A stretch of 64,000 bases of DNA from Pseudomonas sp. GM41(2012). Its GTDB lineage: Bacteria > Pseudomonadota > Gammaproteobacteria > Pseudomonadales > Pseudomonadaceae. Below are positions 8,937-17,619 of this stretch, one piece after another. The number at the start of each line of letters is the position of its first letter. The first letter of the stretch is position 1. The notes below the pieces were generated by a model. That model did no database searches. It saw only the letters and a program-made list of their open reading frames with translations, and was not told the origin of the DNA. The translations under genes were made by a program, and so were the position numbers. The stretch lies in assembly GCF_000282315.2 (NCBI RefSeq), contig NZ_AKJN02000006.1, positions 806,001 through 870,000 on the forward strand. The letters are read 5' to 3'.

Positions 8937-11932
8937 TGCGCACCTCCCTTGCCAAACAGCGCGCCAAGCGAGGCCCGCAGTCGCGCCCACCAGCCGGTGG
9001 AGATGGCTTGGCCGCTGACCCGTTGCGACAGGCGAGTAAAGATTTGTCCGATGATCACTTTCGAGGCCCCTTGCAACATTCGGCCGCCGACCGCAGCGAC
9101 TTTGCCGCTGACCGCCACCTGGTATTGGTATTCCAGACGTGTGTGGCCATTTTCCAGTTGGACGAAACGAACCTTGGCCTGACCCTGGGCCGAACCCATC
9201 GAGCTGCTGCCGGAACCGGACAGACGCAATGAATGCGGCGGGTCCAGATCACTCAGGGCAACCTTGGCCTCGAAGCGCGCACGGATCATGCCGACGCCGA
9301 CGGTGACGTCTGCGCGGTAACGGTTTTCGCCTTCAAGCACGAGGTCGTGGCAACCGGGAATGATTGCCGCCAGCGTCTGCGGGTCGAGCAAGGTATCGAA
9401 GACCTGTTGCGGCGCAGCAGGAATCACCACCGAGTCGTTGGCCCGCAGTGCCGGTCCACCGGCAGCTGCCGCGTCCAGGTTTTCATCGGGCTCCATACCG
9501 GCGGGCCGTGGCGGCTCGTCGATCCCGATGAGCGTGCGTACTTTCGATGGCGTCAGTGGCAGACGGATGTCCGAGCGGCCAAGGGCGTCGGCCACCGCGT
9601 TGGCGATGCACACCGGCGTGCTCATATTGTTGCCCTCGCCCACACCCTTGGCGCCCAGTGGGGTGAATGGCGATGGCGTTTCCATGTGCAGGATCACCGG
9701 TTCGATCACTTCCGGTGCGGTCGGCACCAGATAATCGGCGAAGGTCCCGGAGAGGAAACTGCCGTCCTCGCCATAGGCGAACTCTTCCATCAGCGCCGCG
9801 CCGAGGCCTTGGGTGAAGCCACCACGAATCTGGCCATCGACCAGCGCCGGGTTGAGCAGGCGGCCGGCGTCATGGCAGGTGACGTAGCGATCAATGTGGA
9901 TCTCGCCGGTCATGCGGTCGATTTCCAGACCACAGATGTCGAAGACAAAGCCGTAGCACAGCGAGCTGTTGACCTGATCCTGGTCGTCCGGGGCCACCAA
10001 TTGCGGCGGGCTCCAGAAGGCGGTTTCGCGCAGTCCGCCACTTTCACCTTCCGGCAGCAAGCCCGGCGACCAGTGGGTCGCACCAGCAATCCGATGGAAT
10101 GGCGCCACCGCCCCGCCATTGACCACAAAAATCTTGCCACCGGCGAAACGAATATCTTCGGGACTGGCCTGCAATTGCTCGGCGGCAATCGCGGCGAGGC
10201 GATCGCGGATCTTCAGCGCGGCCTTATAGACGGCACCGGCCACAGCGCCCGCGAAGCGGCTGGAATAGTTGCCAGAGGCAATCGACCAGGCGTCCTTCTG
10301 GGTATCCAGCTCGACGTTGACCACGATGGATTCCAGCGCGACGCCTAGCACTTCGGCGACGACCTGAGCGACGGTGGTTTGATGGCCCTGCCCTTGCGGC
10401 GCCGAGGACACGTGCACACTGACGTCACCCAACGGGCCGACGTTGATGGTGGCGGTTGCGACAGCGCCGTTTTTCGGACCGGCCTTGCGCCGCTCTTCGG
10501 GCGTCATCGCGGTGGTGATGTAACCCATGTTGGAAATCGAAGGCTCGATGACAGCGGCATAGCCAATGCCATAGATCCGGCCTTCGGCACGGGCCTGATC
10601 ACGACGTTTGAGCAACTCGTCGAGTCCACCGTCAGCCGCCGCCAAGGCAATGCCTGCCTGGTAATTGCCGGAATCGAGCAACGCACCGGCGGCCGCGCGA
10701 TAAGGGAAGGCATCGGCCGGCACCAGGTTGCGGCGGATCACGTCCAACGGATCAAGGTTCAATTGCACGGCAATGTGTTGCAGCAGCCGCTCCAGGGCGA
10801 AATACACCTGCGGGCCACCGAAACCACGGTTCAGGCCGGATGGGGTTTTGTTGGTCAGCACCACTCGGTTGCGCACTTGCAAATTGCGGATCGCGTAGGC
10901 GCCCGTCAGGTTGCCGTGCATGCGGTAGAACGTCGCCGGTTCAGGCGCTCTCAGGTAGGCACCACAATCGTCGATCTGGTCATAACGCAAAGCGGTGATG
11001 CGGCCATCCGCTTCCACCGCCGCTTCAATTTCGGTCACCCGATTGGTCGCCGAAGAAGCCCCCTGCAAATGTTCCAGACGGTCCTCGACCCACTTTACCG
11101 GTGCGCCGACCTTGCGTGACGCCAGGCCCATCATCACCACGTAAGGGAAAACCCCTTGCTTGATGCCAAAGCTGCCGCCGGAATCTTTCGGTGTGCGCAA
11201 ACGCAAGCGGTTGCCGGGCACATTCAGTGCACGGGCCATGACCGTGTGCAACGCGTAGGGACCCTGGAAATTGGCCAACACGTCATAAATGCCGGTGGCG
11301 CGCTCGTACTGAGCCAGCACCACATAGCATTCAATGGGTGTGCAGGAACTGCGCGGAAACTTCACTTTGAGCGAGACCTTGTGCGGCGCCTGCTCGAAAG
11401 CCTGCTCCGGCTCGCCATAACGAAAGCGCCGTTCGTTGACCACGTTGCTGCCGACGGCTTCGTGCAGGATCGGCGCCTGTTCGGCGGTGGCCAGTTCGGG
11501 GTCGATGATCGGGGGCAGCGGCACGTATTCAACGCGCACACCTTCGATGGCGTCCTCGGCCAGATAGCGGCTCTCGGCGATCACCACGGCCACAGGCTCT
11601 CCGACGTAACGCACCTTGTCGACGGCGACGCACCAGTGCTCCATGGGCTGCCGCACCCCCACCGGGAACGGTAGCGCCCAGCGTTTGACGTCTTCGCCGA
11701 CCAGTACGCCGTGCACGCCTTTCATCAGCAGCGCTTTGGAAAAGTCCACCGAGGTGATCCGCGCATGAGCGTGGGGTGAACGGATGATCGCCGCGTGTAG
11801 CGTACCCGGCGGGATCGCAGCGTCATCGGCATAGCAGCCAAGGCCGCGCAACAATGCGGCGTCCTCGACACGGGTCTGACGGGCGCCGATGTGGCCGGTC
11901 TGGCTTTCGGTAGCAGGTTGGAAACTAGTCAT
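8933..11932 (-). CDS. hmfA: Molybdenum hydroxylase large subunit fused to a CoxG/SRPBCC domain, probable 2-furoyl-CoA dehydrogenase (HmfA)
   Basis: The 999-residue protein begins with an aldehyde-oxidase a/b-hammerhead region (GCYADDAAIPPGTLHAAIIR) followed by the molybdopterin-binding domain. The catalytic glutamate is in GAKGVGEGNNMS, around residue 760. The active-site loop that reads AYR(C/G) in CO dehydrogenases is here GLNRGFGGPQ. From about residue 833 a second domain begins (SVVIPAAPQQVFDTLLDPQT, then IIPGCHDL). This is a complete CoxG/SRPBCC domain with a basic tail. Free-standing CoxG proteins help recruit or mature CoxL enzymes at the membrane, so the fusion may anchor or load the enzyme. 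It is first in the operon. Confidence 0.85.
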   Translation of the reverse strand: MTSFQPATESQTGHIGARQTRVEDAALLRGLGCYADDAAIPPGTLHAAIIRSPHAHARITSVDFSKALLMKGVHGVLVGEDVKRWALPFPVGVRQPMEHWCVAVDKVRYVGEPVAVVIAESRYLAEDAIEGVRVEYVPLPPIIDPELATAEQAPILHEAVGSNVVNERRFRYGEPEQAFEQAPHKVSLKVKFPRSSCTPIECYVVLAQYERATGIYDVLANFQGPYALHTVMARALNVPGNRLRLRTPKDSGGSFGIKQGVFPYVVMMGLASRKVGAPVKWVEDRLEHLQGASSATNRVTEIEAAVEADGRITALRYDQIDDCGAYLRAPEPATFYRMHGNLTGAYAIRNLQVRNRVVLTNKTPSGLNRGFGGPQVYFALERLLQHIAVQLNLDPLDVIRRNLVPADAFPYRAAAGALLDSGNYQAGIALAAADGGLDELLKRRDQARAEGRIYGIGYAAVIEPSISNMGYITTAMTPEERRKAGPKNGAVATATINVGPLGDVSVHVSSAPQGQGHQTTVAQVVAEVLGVALESIVVNVELDTQKDAWSIASGNYSSRFAGAVAGAVYKAALKIRDRLAAIAAEQLQASPEDIRFAGGKIFVVNGGAVAPFHRIAGATHWSPGLLPEGESGGLRETAFWSPPQLVAPDDQDQVNSSLCYGFVFDICGLEIDRMTGEIHIDRYVTCHDAGRLLNPALVDGQIRGGFTQGLGAALMEEFAYGEDGSFLSGTFADYLVPTAPEVIEPVILHMETPSPFTPLGAKGVGEGNNMSTPVCIANAVADALGRSDIRLPLTPSKVRTLIGIDEPPRPAGMEPDENLDAAAAGGPALRANDSVVIPAAPQQVFDTLLDPQTLAAIIPGCHDLVLEGENRYRADVTVGVGMIRARFEAKVALSDLDPPHSLRLSGSGSSSMGSAQGQAKVRFVQLENGHTRLEYQYQVAVSGKVAAVGGRMLQGASKVIIGQIFTRLSQRVSGQAISTGWWARLRASLGALFGKGGAQ

Positions 11933-11988
11933 TTTTCGCGGCTCTTGTTGTTTTGCAGCGCGATAGCGTTAGAGCCGAGTGTGTGAGA

Positions 11989-12007
11989 AAGGCGCATGGA
12001 GCGCCTT
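11989..12007 (-). terminator. Possible terminator of the GGDEF/EAL gene
   Basis: AAGGCGC and GCGCCTT form a perfect 7-bp stem with a five-base loop. Read on the minus strand the stem is followed by TTTCT. It lies about 60 bp after the stop of the minus-strand gene ending at 12065 and 57 bp before hmfA starts, where a terminator would separate the two units. The T-run is short, so this is tentative. Confidence 0.4.
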
Positions 12008-12064
12008 GCCTGGGGAGAGGGAGTTCTGCGCTGGGGTCTGAAAATTTGCCTTAGCGTCTGATTT

Positions 12065-14305
12065 TCAGGTCTGGGACCCGACACAATTGCCGGTCAGGGA
12101 GAGGGAAACAGGATGGCTCAGGAACGCTTCGATTTCTGCAAAGGGCATCGGTTTGGCAAAGTAATACCCCTGAAAAATATCGCAGCGACTGACCTCCAGA
12201 AAATCCACCTGGGCAGCCGTTTCCACGCCTTCGGCGACCACCGTCAGGCTGAGGTGATGGGCCATGGAAATGATGCCTTGGGTGATCGCTGCATCGTGAT
12301 GGTCGGTGGCGATTTCCTGGATGAACGAGCGGTCAATCTTGATCTTGTCGATGGGCAAACGCTTGAGATAGCTGAGGCTGGAAAAACCGGTGCCGAAATC
12401 ATCGAGAGCAATGCGCACCCCCAACGCCTTGAGCCGGTGCAACGTGTCGATCGCCTGTTCAGCGTTATGCAGCAGAAGCGACTCGGTGATCTCCAGCTCC
12501 AACTGCTCACCCAGCAGACCATGTTTGTCCAGGGTAGCCTGGATACACTGGACGAAATGGCCACGCTGAAAATGCATCGGCGAAATATTCACGGCCATTG
12601 AGATGCCGGTGATGCCCTGCTCGCCTAGCTGGCGCAACTGCGCGCAAGCCGTATCAAGAACCCAAAGGCTTAGCGGGATGATCTGACCACTGTCCTCTGC
12701 CACTGGCACAAACACCGCCGGAGAGATGAATCCTTTTTCCGGATGCTCCCAGCGCAGCAACGCTTCGATCCCGACCACCCGCCCCGTGCGCGCGTCTATC
12801 TGCGGTTGATAATGCAGCTGTAACGATTGAGTTTCGATAGCCTTTTGCAGGTCATTGCGCAGGCTCGCGTGCTCACAAACGCGCTGATTAAGATCGCTGG
12901 TGTACCACTGAAAGTTGTTGCGCCCTTGCTGCTTGGCTTTGTACATGGCCATGTCAGCCTGCTGGATCAGCTGCATCGGCTGCTCGATGTGACCATCGCT
13001 CAGGGTGATGCCGATACTGGCACTCACGTGCAAGTCAATGCCCTGGACACAGTAGGGTCTGGCAATGCTGGCCATCAAGCGCTCGGCCACCGGTACAACG
13101 TCCTCATCACGAAGCAGGTCCGGCAATAGCACGATAAATTCGTCACCGCCCATGCGCACGATGGTATCCCCGGGACGAACCTGCTGGGTCATACGCTGCG
13201 CCACCTCGATCAGCACCTGATCGCCGAAGTAGTGCCCGGTCGAATCGTTGATGGATTTGAATCCATCCAGATCTATGCACATCACCGCCAGACGACGCTT
13301 ACGCCGACGACTGATGTGACAATCCAGAACAAGCCGGTCTTCAAGCGAGACACGGTTGAGCAAACCGGTCAGACGGTCATGGCTGGCGTTGAAGCTCAAT
13401 TGGCGCTCGAAATGCTTTTGCTCGCTGATGTCCCGGGCAATGCCAAATACCCCGACGATCTCTCCGTTGACCATGATCGGCAGGTTAGAGATGTCCATGG
13501 TCAACAGCTTTTCACTCTCGTCGCGAACCCGCGCCTCGAAGCGCTGAGGCTCTCCGGCGCGGGCTGCGGAAAAATGCTGACTGACCCGTTGCAGGTCTTC
13601 TTCAAGCACCAGATGGGAAAAGTGATGACCAATGAAATCGGTTGCGGTGTGCGGTTTCAGCTTCAGGCCTGCTGGATTCACACTCTGGATGTTGCCGCCT
13701 AGATCGAGAGCGAACACAGGGTGGGGGTTGTAGGTGAACAACGAACGAAAACGTTGCTCGCTTTCCTCCAGACGTTGGCCGTCACGCTCATGGCGGATCG
13801 CGATGACTGCCAGTTGTGCTGCGCAGGCCAGCCGTTGAATCTGCGCCTCGTCCGGCGCATGGGCGCGGTTCTGGTACAGGGCAAATGTGCCCAACACGTT
13901 TCCTTGATGGGAGAGCAACGGCACCGACCAGCAGGAACGCAGGTTATGCCCCAGCGCCAGGCTGCGGAAACGCTCCCAGTTCGGATCCCGGGCGATGTCT
14001 TCGGTGACCACCAGTTCGCGCCGGAACGCTGCGGTGCCGCAGGTTCCTTCGTGTGGACCAATGGCCATGCCATGAATCGCCTCGCTGTATTCCACCGGCA
14101 GGCTGGGCGCCGCGCCGCTCAGCAAGCGTTTGCCCTCGGCATCTGTGAGCAGGATAGAGCAGAAGGTTTCGGGGGCCTGATCGTCAAGCATCTGGCAGAT
14201 GGCGCTGAGTATTTCGCTCAGATGATGGTCGGTCGCGATCATGCCGAGAATGTCACGTTGAGACTCGGGGAGTGCCTTGCTGTGAAAGCTGGGACGAGTA
14301 TTCAC
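12065..14305 (-). CDS. c-di-GMP signalling protein with GAF, PAS, GGDEF and EAL domains
   Basis: The protein has about 746 residues. GAF spans roughly 20-170 (GMAIGPHEGTCGTAAF), PAS 185-300 (YNPHPVFALDLGGN), GGDEF 315-480 and EAL 490-746. The GGDEF motif is intact, with an inhibitory-site RPGD five residues before it. The EAL domain keeps EALLRWEHP, ITESLLL, LDDFGTGFSSL and KIDRSFI. Both diguanylate cyclase and phosphodiesterase activity are therefore possible. I start at GTG 14305, preceded by AGGA; the open frame continues to 14566 but the added part resembles nothing. A 79-bp stretch of this gene (13170-13248) is copied at 16262-16340. Confidence 0.85.
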   Translation of the reverse strand: MNTRPSFHSKALPESQRDILGMIATDHHLSEILSAICQMLDDQAPETFCSILLTDAEGKRLLSGAAPSLPVEYSEAIHGMAIGPHEGTCGTAAFRRELVVTEDIARDPNWERFRSLALGHNLRSCWSVPLLSHQGNVLGTFALYQNRAHAPDEAQIQRLACAAQLAVIAIRHERDGQRLEESEQRFRSLFTYNPHPVFALDLGGNIQSVNPAGLKLKPHTATDFIGHHFSHLVLEEDLQRVSQHFSAARAGEPQRFEARVRDESEKLLTMDISNLPIMVNGEIVGVFGIARDISEQKHFERQLSFNASHDRLTGLLNRVSLEDRLVLDCHISRRRKRRLAVMCIDLDGFKSINDSTGHYFGDQVLIEVAQRMTQQVRPGDTIVRMGGDEFIVLLPDLLRDEDVVPVAERLMASIARPYCVQGIDLHVSASIGITLSDGHIEQPMQLIQQADMAMYKAKQQGRNNFQWYTSDLNQRVCEHASLRNDLQKAIETQSLQLHYQPQIDARTGRVVGIEALLRWEHPEKGFISPAVFVPVAEDSGQIIPLSLWVLDTACAQLRQLGEQGITGISMAVNISPMHFQRGHFVQCIQATLDKHGLLGEQLELEITESLLLHNAEQAIDTLHRLKALGVRIALDDFGTGFSSLSYLKRLPIDKIKIDRSFIQEIATDHHDAAITQGIISMAHHLSLTVVAEGVETAAQVDFLEVSRCDIFQGYYFAKPMPFAEIEAFLSHPVSLSLTGNCVGSQT

Positions 14306-15154
14306 GGTGATTCCTGAAGACTCTCGAGGTCGTCCGGTCTTCAGAGAGCCTGAAAAAGTGGGCGGCCGATCACTGTCCGCTAGTGCGTCGGACGCGCACT
14401 CTATAGAGCACTGACTAACCAAAAAAAGGCTCAGATCCAACATAAAAAACAGTATCAGATGGCCGCCGTTTGCCTGACTTCGCTTTCTCGACTCGCGGCA
14501 ATTTCTCGACCAATTCTCCACCTCCTGTACAGCATCGCGTTCGCTGTACTGGAAATTCAAACCCACATGGTTGACACCGACCGCCCGCAGGCTTTCGAGA
14601 AACTACAGGATCACGTTGTGCCCGACGCACAAATCCAAGTGACTCGGGCACGGGTGAATGGTTGGGGTGTACGGCCGTTTCGATGTTCTGCTGAGCCGCA
14701 CAGTTCGCAGGCTGCTGCCCGGTTTCCATGAACTTGGACCGATGAACATTTCCATGCCAATAGCCTTCGGACGTGCCGCAGAACATAGTAACGGCCTGCC
14801 TATGAACATATGACATGGCCCACTTGTATAGGCGAAGTCTTCGGTGAGCCCCTCCCTGGGTATTACTTCTCGGGTTCCCGATCGCGGAATGGTCGGGTTA
14901 GCACCATCCCGGGGGCATTGGCTCGCGATTAGATCCCCATCATTCGCCAGCAAGACAGCGCGGCGAAAGGGTTTCAGGTCCTGCGAGCGCAACCATCGCT
15001 ACTGGGATGCTGAGATTGCTACGTCCAAGGAACCCTTGAAGTGGCAGCGAACAGCCAACTGGGCCTCCGACCAACTACGAACGAGGGGGGCTGCCGAGAA
15101 CGAGATGTGCGGGCGTAGAGATCTATTGATAGGTGCAGGCTCCCTCGGAAGCTC
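14306..15154. other. Non-coding or scrambled stretch upstream of the GGDEF/EAL gene
   Basis: No convincing gene was found. Several short open frames cross on both strands, but none shows a recognisable domain or a good ribosome site. The interval contains copy A of a 42-bp repeat (14920-14961). The first 100-150 bp should hold the promoter of the minus-strand GGDEF/EAL gene. The rest looks like joined debris, matching the fragments that follow. Confidence 0.5.
14920..14961 (+). repeat. 42-bp direct repeat, copy A
   Basis: This segment, beginning GGCTCGCGATTAG and ending CAAGACAGCGC, recurs without mismatch at 16221-16262. Sequence on either side of the two copies differs. Copy B directly joins a duplicated piece of the GGDEF gene, so the repeat marks a rearrangement point. 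Source unknown. Confidence 0.85.
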
Positions 15155-15505
15155 AGTCGCGGAGAACTGCTCGACGCTTTCGCGTTTTACCAATTCAATG
15201 CCGGCGAGATCACTGTGAGCGTTAAAGCGGGCCGCCATAACGTCTATTGGGGTGAGTCGCTTTTTAATGCTACCAACGGCATTGCCTACTCCCAGGGCCC
15301 CATGGACCTGGCAAAAGCGCAGGCCAACCCTGGTACTGAGGCCAAGGAGCTCTATCTGCCGCTGTCACAAATCTCGACCCAGATAGACCTCAACAGCAAC
15401 CTTGCATTGCAGGCTCAGTATTATCTGGATTGGGAAGCGTCCCGCTACGCGGAGGGTGGCACCTACCTGGCAGCCAGTGATTATCTGCTCAACGGCCCTG
15501 GGTGA
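15155..15505 (+). pseudogene. DUF1302 outer-membrane protein fragment
   Basis: The frame reads S-R-G-E-L-L-D-A-F then KAGRHNVYWGESLFNATNGI and LYLPLSQISTQIDLNSNLAL. This is the pattern of DUF1302-family porin-like proteins, which are normally about 500-600 residues long. Only about 117 residues remain, from the middle of the family. No start codon with a ribosome site precedes it and a stop follows at 15503-15505. Unrelated sequence lies on both sides. It is a gene remnant within the rearranged zone, not a working porin. Confidence 0.7.
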
Positions 15506-15812
15506 AATCTTTATAGATGCGGTAACCACGAATGGGAACGAAGTCGACAGTCCTTTGGCGAGAGGCAGTTGTGGGAAGCGGGTGCGGATCACGGGCGGGG
15601 CGGCAGAAGATCCTATAAGTGAAGTGGCTGCTTTGTCGAATCCACCCCTTCTGGATCCCGACACCCGAAAGCAAAACGGCATCCCGCCCCTGCTCACGGC
15701 GATACTGGACATCACGTTCAAGAATGACTGCCACAACGTGGGGGCGATCTATTGAGACACCGGGCGAAATCGGCTTCGTACCAGGTGATTGGCAGTTCGA
15801 TAGTCAGATCAT
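15506..15812. other. Interval of unknown origin in the rearranged zone
   Basis: Open frames exist on both strands, for example 15489-15734 on the minus strand, but none could be assigned and none has a convincing start. I see no repeat or insertion-sequence end here. It is probably another fragment of foreign or decayed coding sequence. Confidence 0.35.
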
Positions 15813-16220
15813 TCAAGCAGCGCCTCGACGTACTCTACGTGGCAAGCGAGGACGCAGCGGATTGGCACCCAATTTGACACGATGATCAAGTTCGTTCAGA
15901 ACTTCGCGAGCCTGATAGGCATCCATCTCGATAAGCTGCTCGAACATCTGCAAACCTTCAAGCTTTGTTCCTTCCGTTCGGTGGAGCGTGATTGCAAGGT
16001 CCATGATTTCTCTTCCTGCAAAGACGAGCGCAGATCCCACATTTGTAAGACGGTCTCGCCACAGCTGAATAAGTTGAGTAGCAATTCGAGCCACAAGAAC
16101 CGCATGGCGAGGAAGTAGGTCTCCCAAACGCTCAACAACGTACGGTTCACTGGGCGGAGGTGCATGCTCTATGTTGTCACTGATCGCCTGTAGAAGTCGC
16201 AGGGTGTGCGGTTCTGGCGA
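15813..16220 (-). pseudogene. Hypothetical protein fragment lacking its N-terminus
   Basis: The minus-strand frame is open from the edge of the 42-bp repeat (about 16220) to a TGA at 15813-15815. The roughly 135 residues look like real protein, for example PEPHTLRLLQAISDN, PPPSEPYVVERLGDLLPRH and FAGREIMDLAITLH. It is predicted helical and soluble. No ATG with a ribosome site is found; a TTG lies at 16127. The frame appears to have been cut by the rearrangement that joined the 42-bp repeat at 16221. The family is not recognised. Confidence 0.5.
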
Positions 16221-16262
16221 GGCTCGCGATTAGATCCCCATCATTCGCCAGCAAGACAGCGC
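16221..16262 (+). repeat. 42-bp direct repeat, copy B
   Basis: Identical to 14920-14961 over 42 bp. Its last base abuts the GGDEF gene copy that starts at 16262, and its first base abuts the truncated hypothetical frame on the left. The two copies are 1.3 kb apart in the same orientation. Confidence 0.85.
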
Positions 16263-16340
16263 CGGGACGAACCTGCTGGGTCATACGCTTCGCCACCTCG
16301 ATCAGCACCTGATCGCCGAAGTAGTGCCCGGTCGAATCGT
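16262..16340 (-). pseudogene. 79-bp copy of an internal piece of the GGDEF/EAL gene
   Basis: Bases 16262-16340 match 13170-13248 at 78 of 79 positions; the single difference is in ATACGCT(G/T)CG. The orientation is the same as in the intact gene. The encoded piece covers the GGDEF-domain segment from STGHYFGDQVLIEVA to QQVRPG. It is too short to function. The copy joins directly to the 42-bp repeat on one side and to an MFS transporter remnant on the other. Confidence 0.85.
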
Positions 16341-17250
16341 AGCGGCATTGGCACTCGGGGCCTTGCAAGTCGTGGTGCAGCAACTGAACTTTGCCCAATT
16401 CAGCGATTCCCCCCTGCTGGAGGGGCTTACCGCATGCGGCCTATTGTTGCTCGGCGTATTCGTATGGCAGCAGTGGAATCATCCGCGACCGTTGTTGCGT
16501 TTTCACGGATTGAAAGAGGCGACCTTTCGCACCGGCTTGATGCTGTATGCACTTTATTATTTTATCAACAACGCCCTCGGGTACCTGATCTCCCGATTCC
16601 TGCAAGGAGGGCTTGGATATCCCGTGGAAAATGCGGGACACCTGGTGGGTATGACGTCCCTCGCATCTCTCGGCGGAGCCCTGATCTATTTCCGTTACGC
16701 CGGTCTTGTCAGCCACAAGAAATGGATCTTCGTCCCAGGTTTTCTGCTTACCGCTTTTATCGGCGGATGGATGGCAAGCATGCCGCCGTATGCCAGTACT
16801 TCCTGGCTATTGCTGCCTCTGACCCTGCGCGGTCTGCTGCTGATGTTTGTTGCCTTGCCGGTGGCCAATATCGCCTTTCAGAGCTTCGCAATGGAGCTGT
16901 ACCCCCACAGCTATCGCATCAAAAATATCGTCAAGCAAATGGCCTACTCGTTTTCGACAGCCACGATCATCGTCTTCGAACAACATCGCGTGGCTATTCA
17001 TCAGACCAACCTGTCGACAAATGTCAGCGCCAACAATCCAGTATTTGGTCACGCGATGGAGAAGTTGACCCATCACTTCGAGCAGGCGGGCCAAAGTCTA
17101 TCGGCTGCCCATGATTTGGCGCTTTCGCAGATCTTGAAGCTGGTTGCCGACCAATCTATCTTCATGAGTTATCTCGATGGGTTTCAGTTCATAGCGATCC
17201 TGTCGACAGGGGCCGCGATATTTGCACTGTGGCAACGCCGGATTGACTGA
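16341..17250 (+). pseudogene. C-terminal half of an MFS drug-efflux-type transporter
   Basis: About 300 residues with seven or so hydrophobic segments remain (for example ACGLLLLGVFVWQQ, GYLISRFLQGG, GALIYFRYAGL). The pattern resembles the distal half of a 14-span DHA2-like pump. The normal length would be near 500 residues, and the N-terminal half is missing. The frame can be opened at a GTG at 16324, but that codon lies inside the GGDEF copy, so the junction is artificial. It ends with a normal stop at 17250. A truncated, probably inactive gene. Confidence 0.7.
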
Positions 17251-17619
17251 TGCACCTCTCCCCCAACCCACACTTCTGGCGGATTGCTGCAATCAGTGAA
17301 CAGCCACCTTGGTGGCAAGCGACCGCAAGACCTACTTATCGATGCGCCAATATGCGTTGTGGAAGCGGCCGTGGATGAGGGGCCGGCGTCATCCACGGCT
17401 AATCAACCTTTCTTGCCGAGCCCGAACATCGGACCCCATGCCGCTTTACATCACCGTGCCGGCCCGTTTCGGCGCAAACCTGAGCATCACACGCATATCA
17501 TGGAGTGCCCCCGCAGGCTTGCAAGTGTAGTTTCATATCAAGCAAGCCTCTGATCGCGAGCTTTCAACTCCGGGCCCTGGAGGTTAACGTATCGCACCGT
17601 TTTCGTGGAGCGCCTGCCT
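17251..17619. other. Gap with a perfect 11-bp inverted repeat
   Basis: No gene was identified. GCCGTGGATGA (17368-17378) and TCATCCACGGC (17389-17399) form a perfect hairpin with a ten-base loop but no T-run. This could be a weak terminator for the MFS remnant or a protein-binding site. The last 50-100 bp should contain the promoter of the large gene at 17620. Confidence 0.45.

Noticed and set aside
9233-11119. Long open frames on the plus strand inside hmfA (9233-10348, 10379-11119)
   Set aside because: They lie opposite a clear 999-residue molybdenum hydroxylase and have no domain motifs; they are antisense shadows in GC-rich sequence.
14415-14992. Overlapping short frames on both strands upstream of the GGDEF/EAL gene
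   Set aside because: No ribosome site, domain or consistent family likeness; kept as scrambled sequence.
16177-16398. Minus-strand open frame across the GGDEF copy and repeat
   Set aside because: It is a chance join of fragment sequences from several sources, so not a gene.
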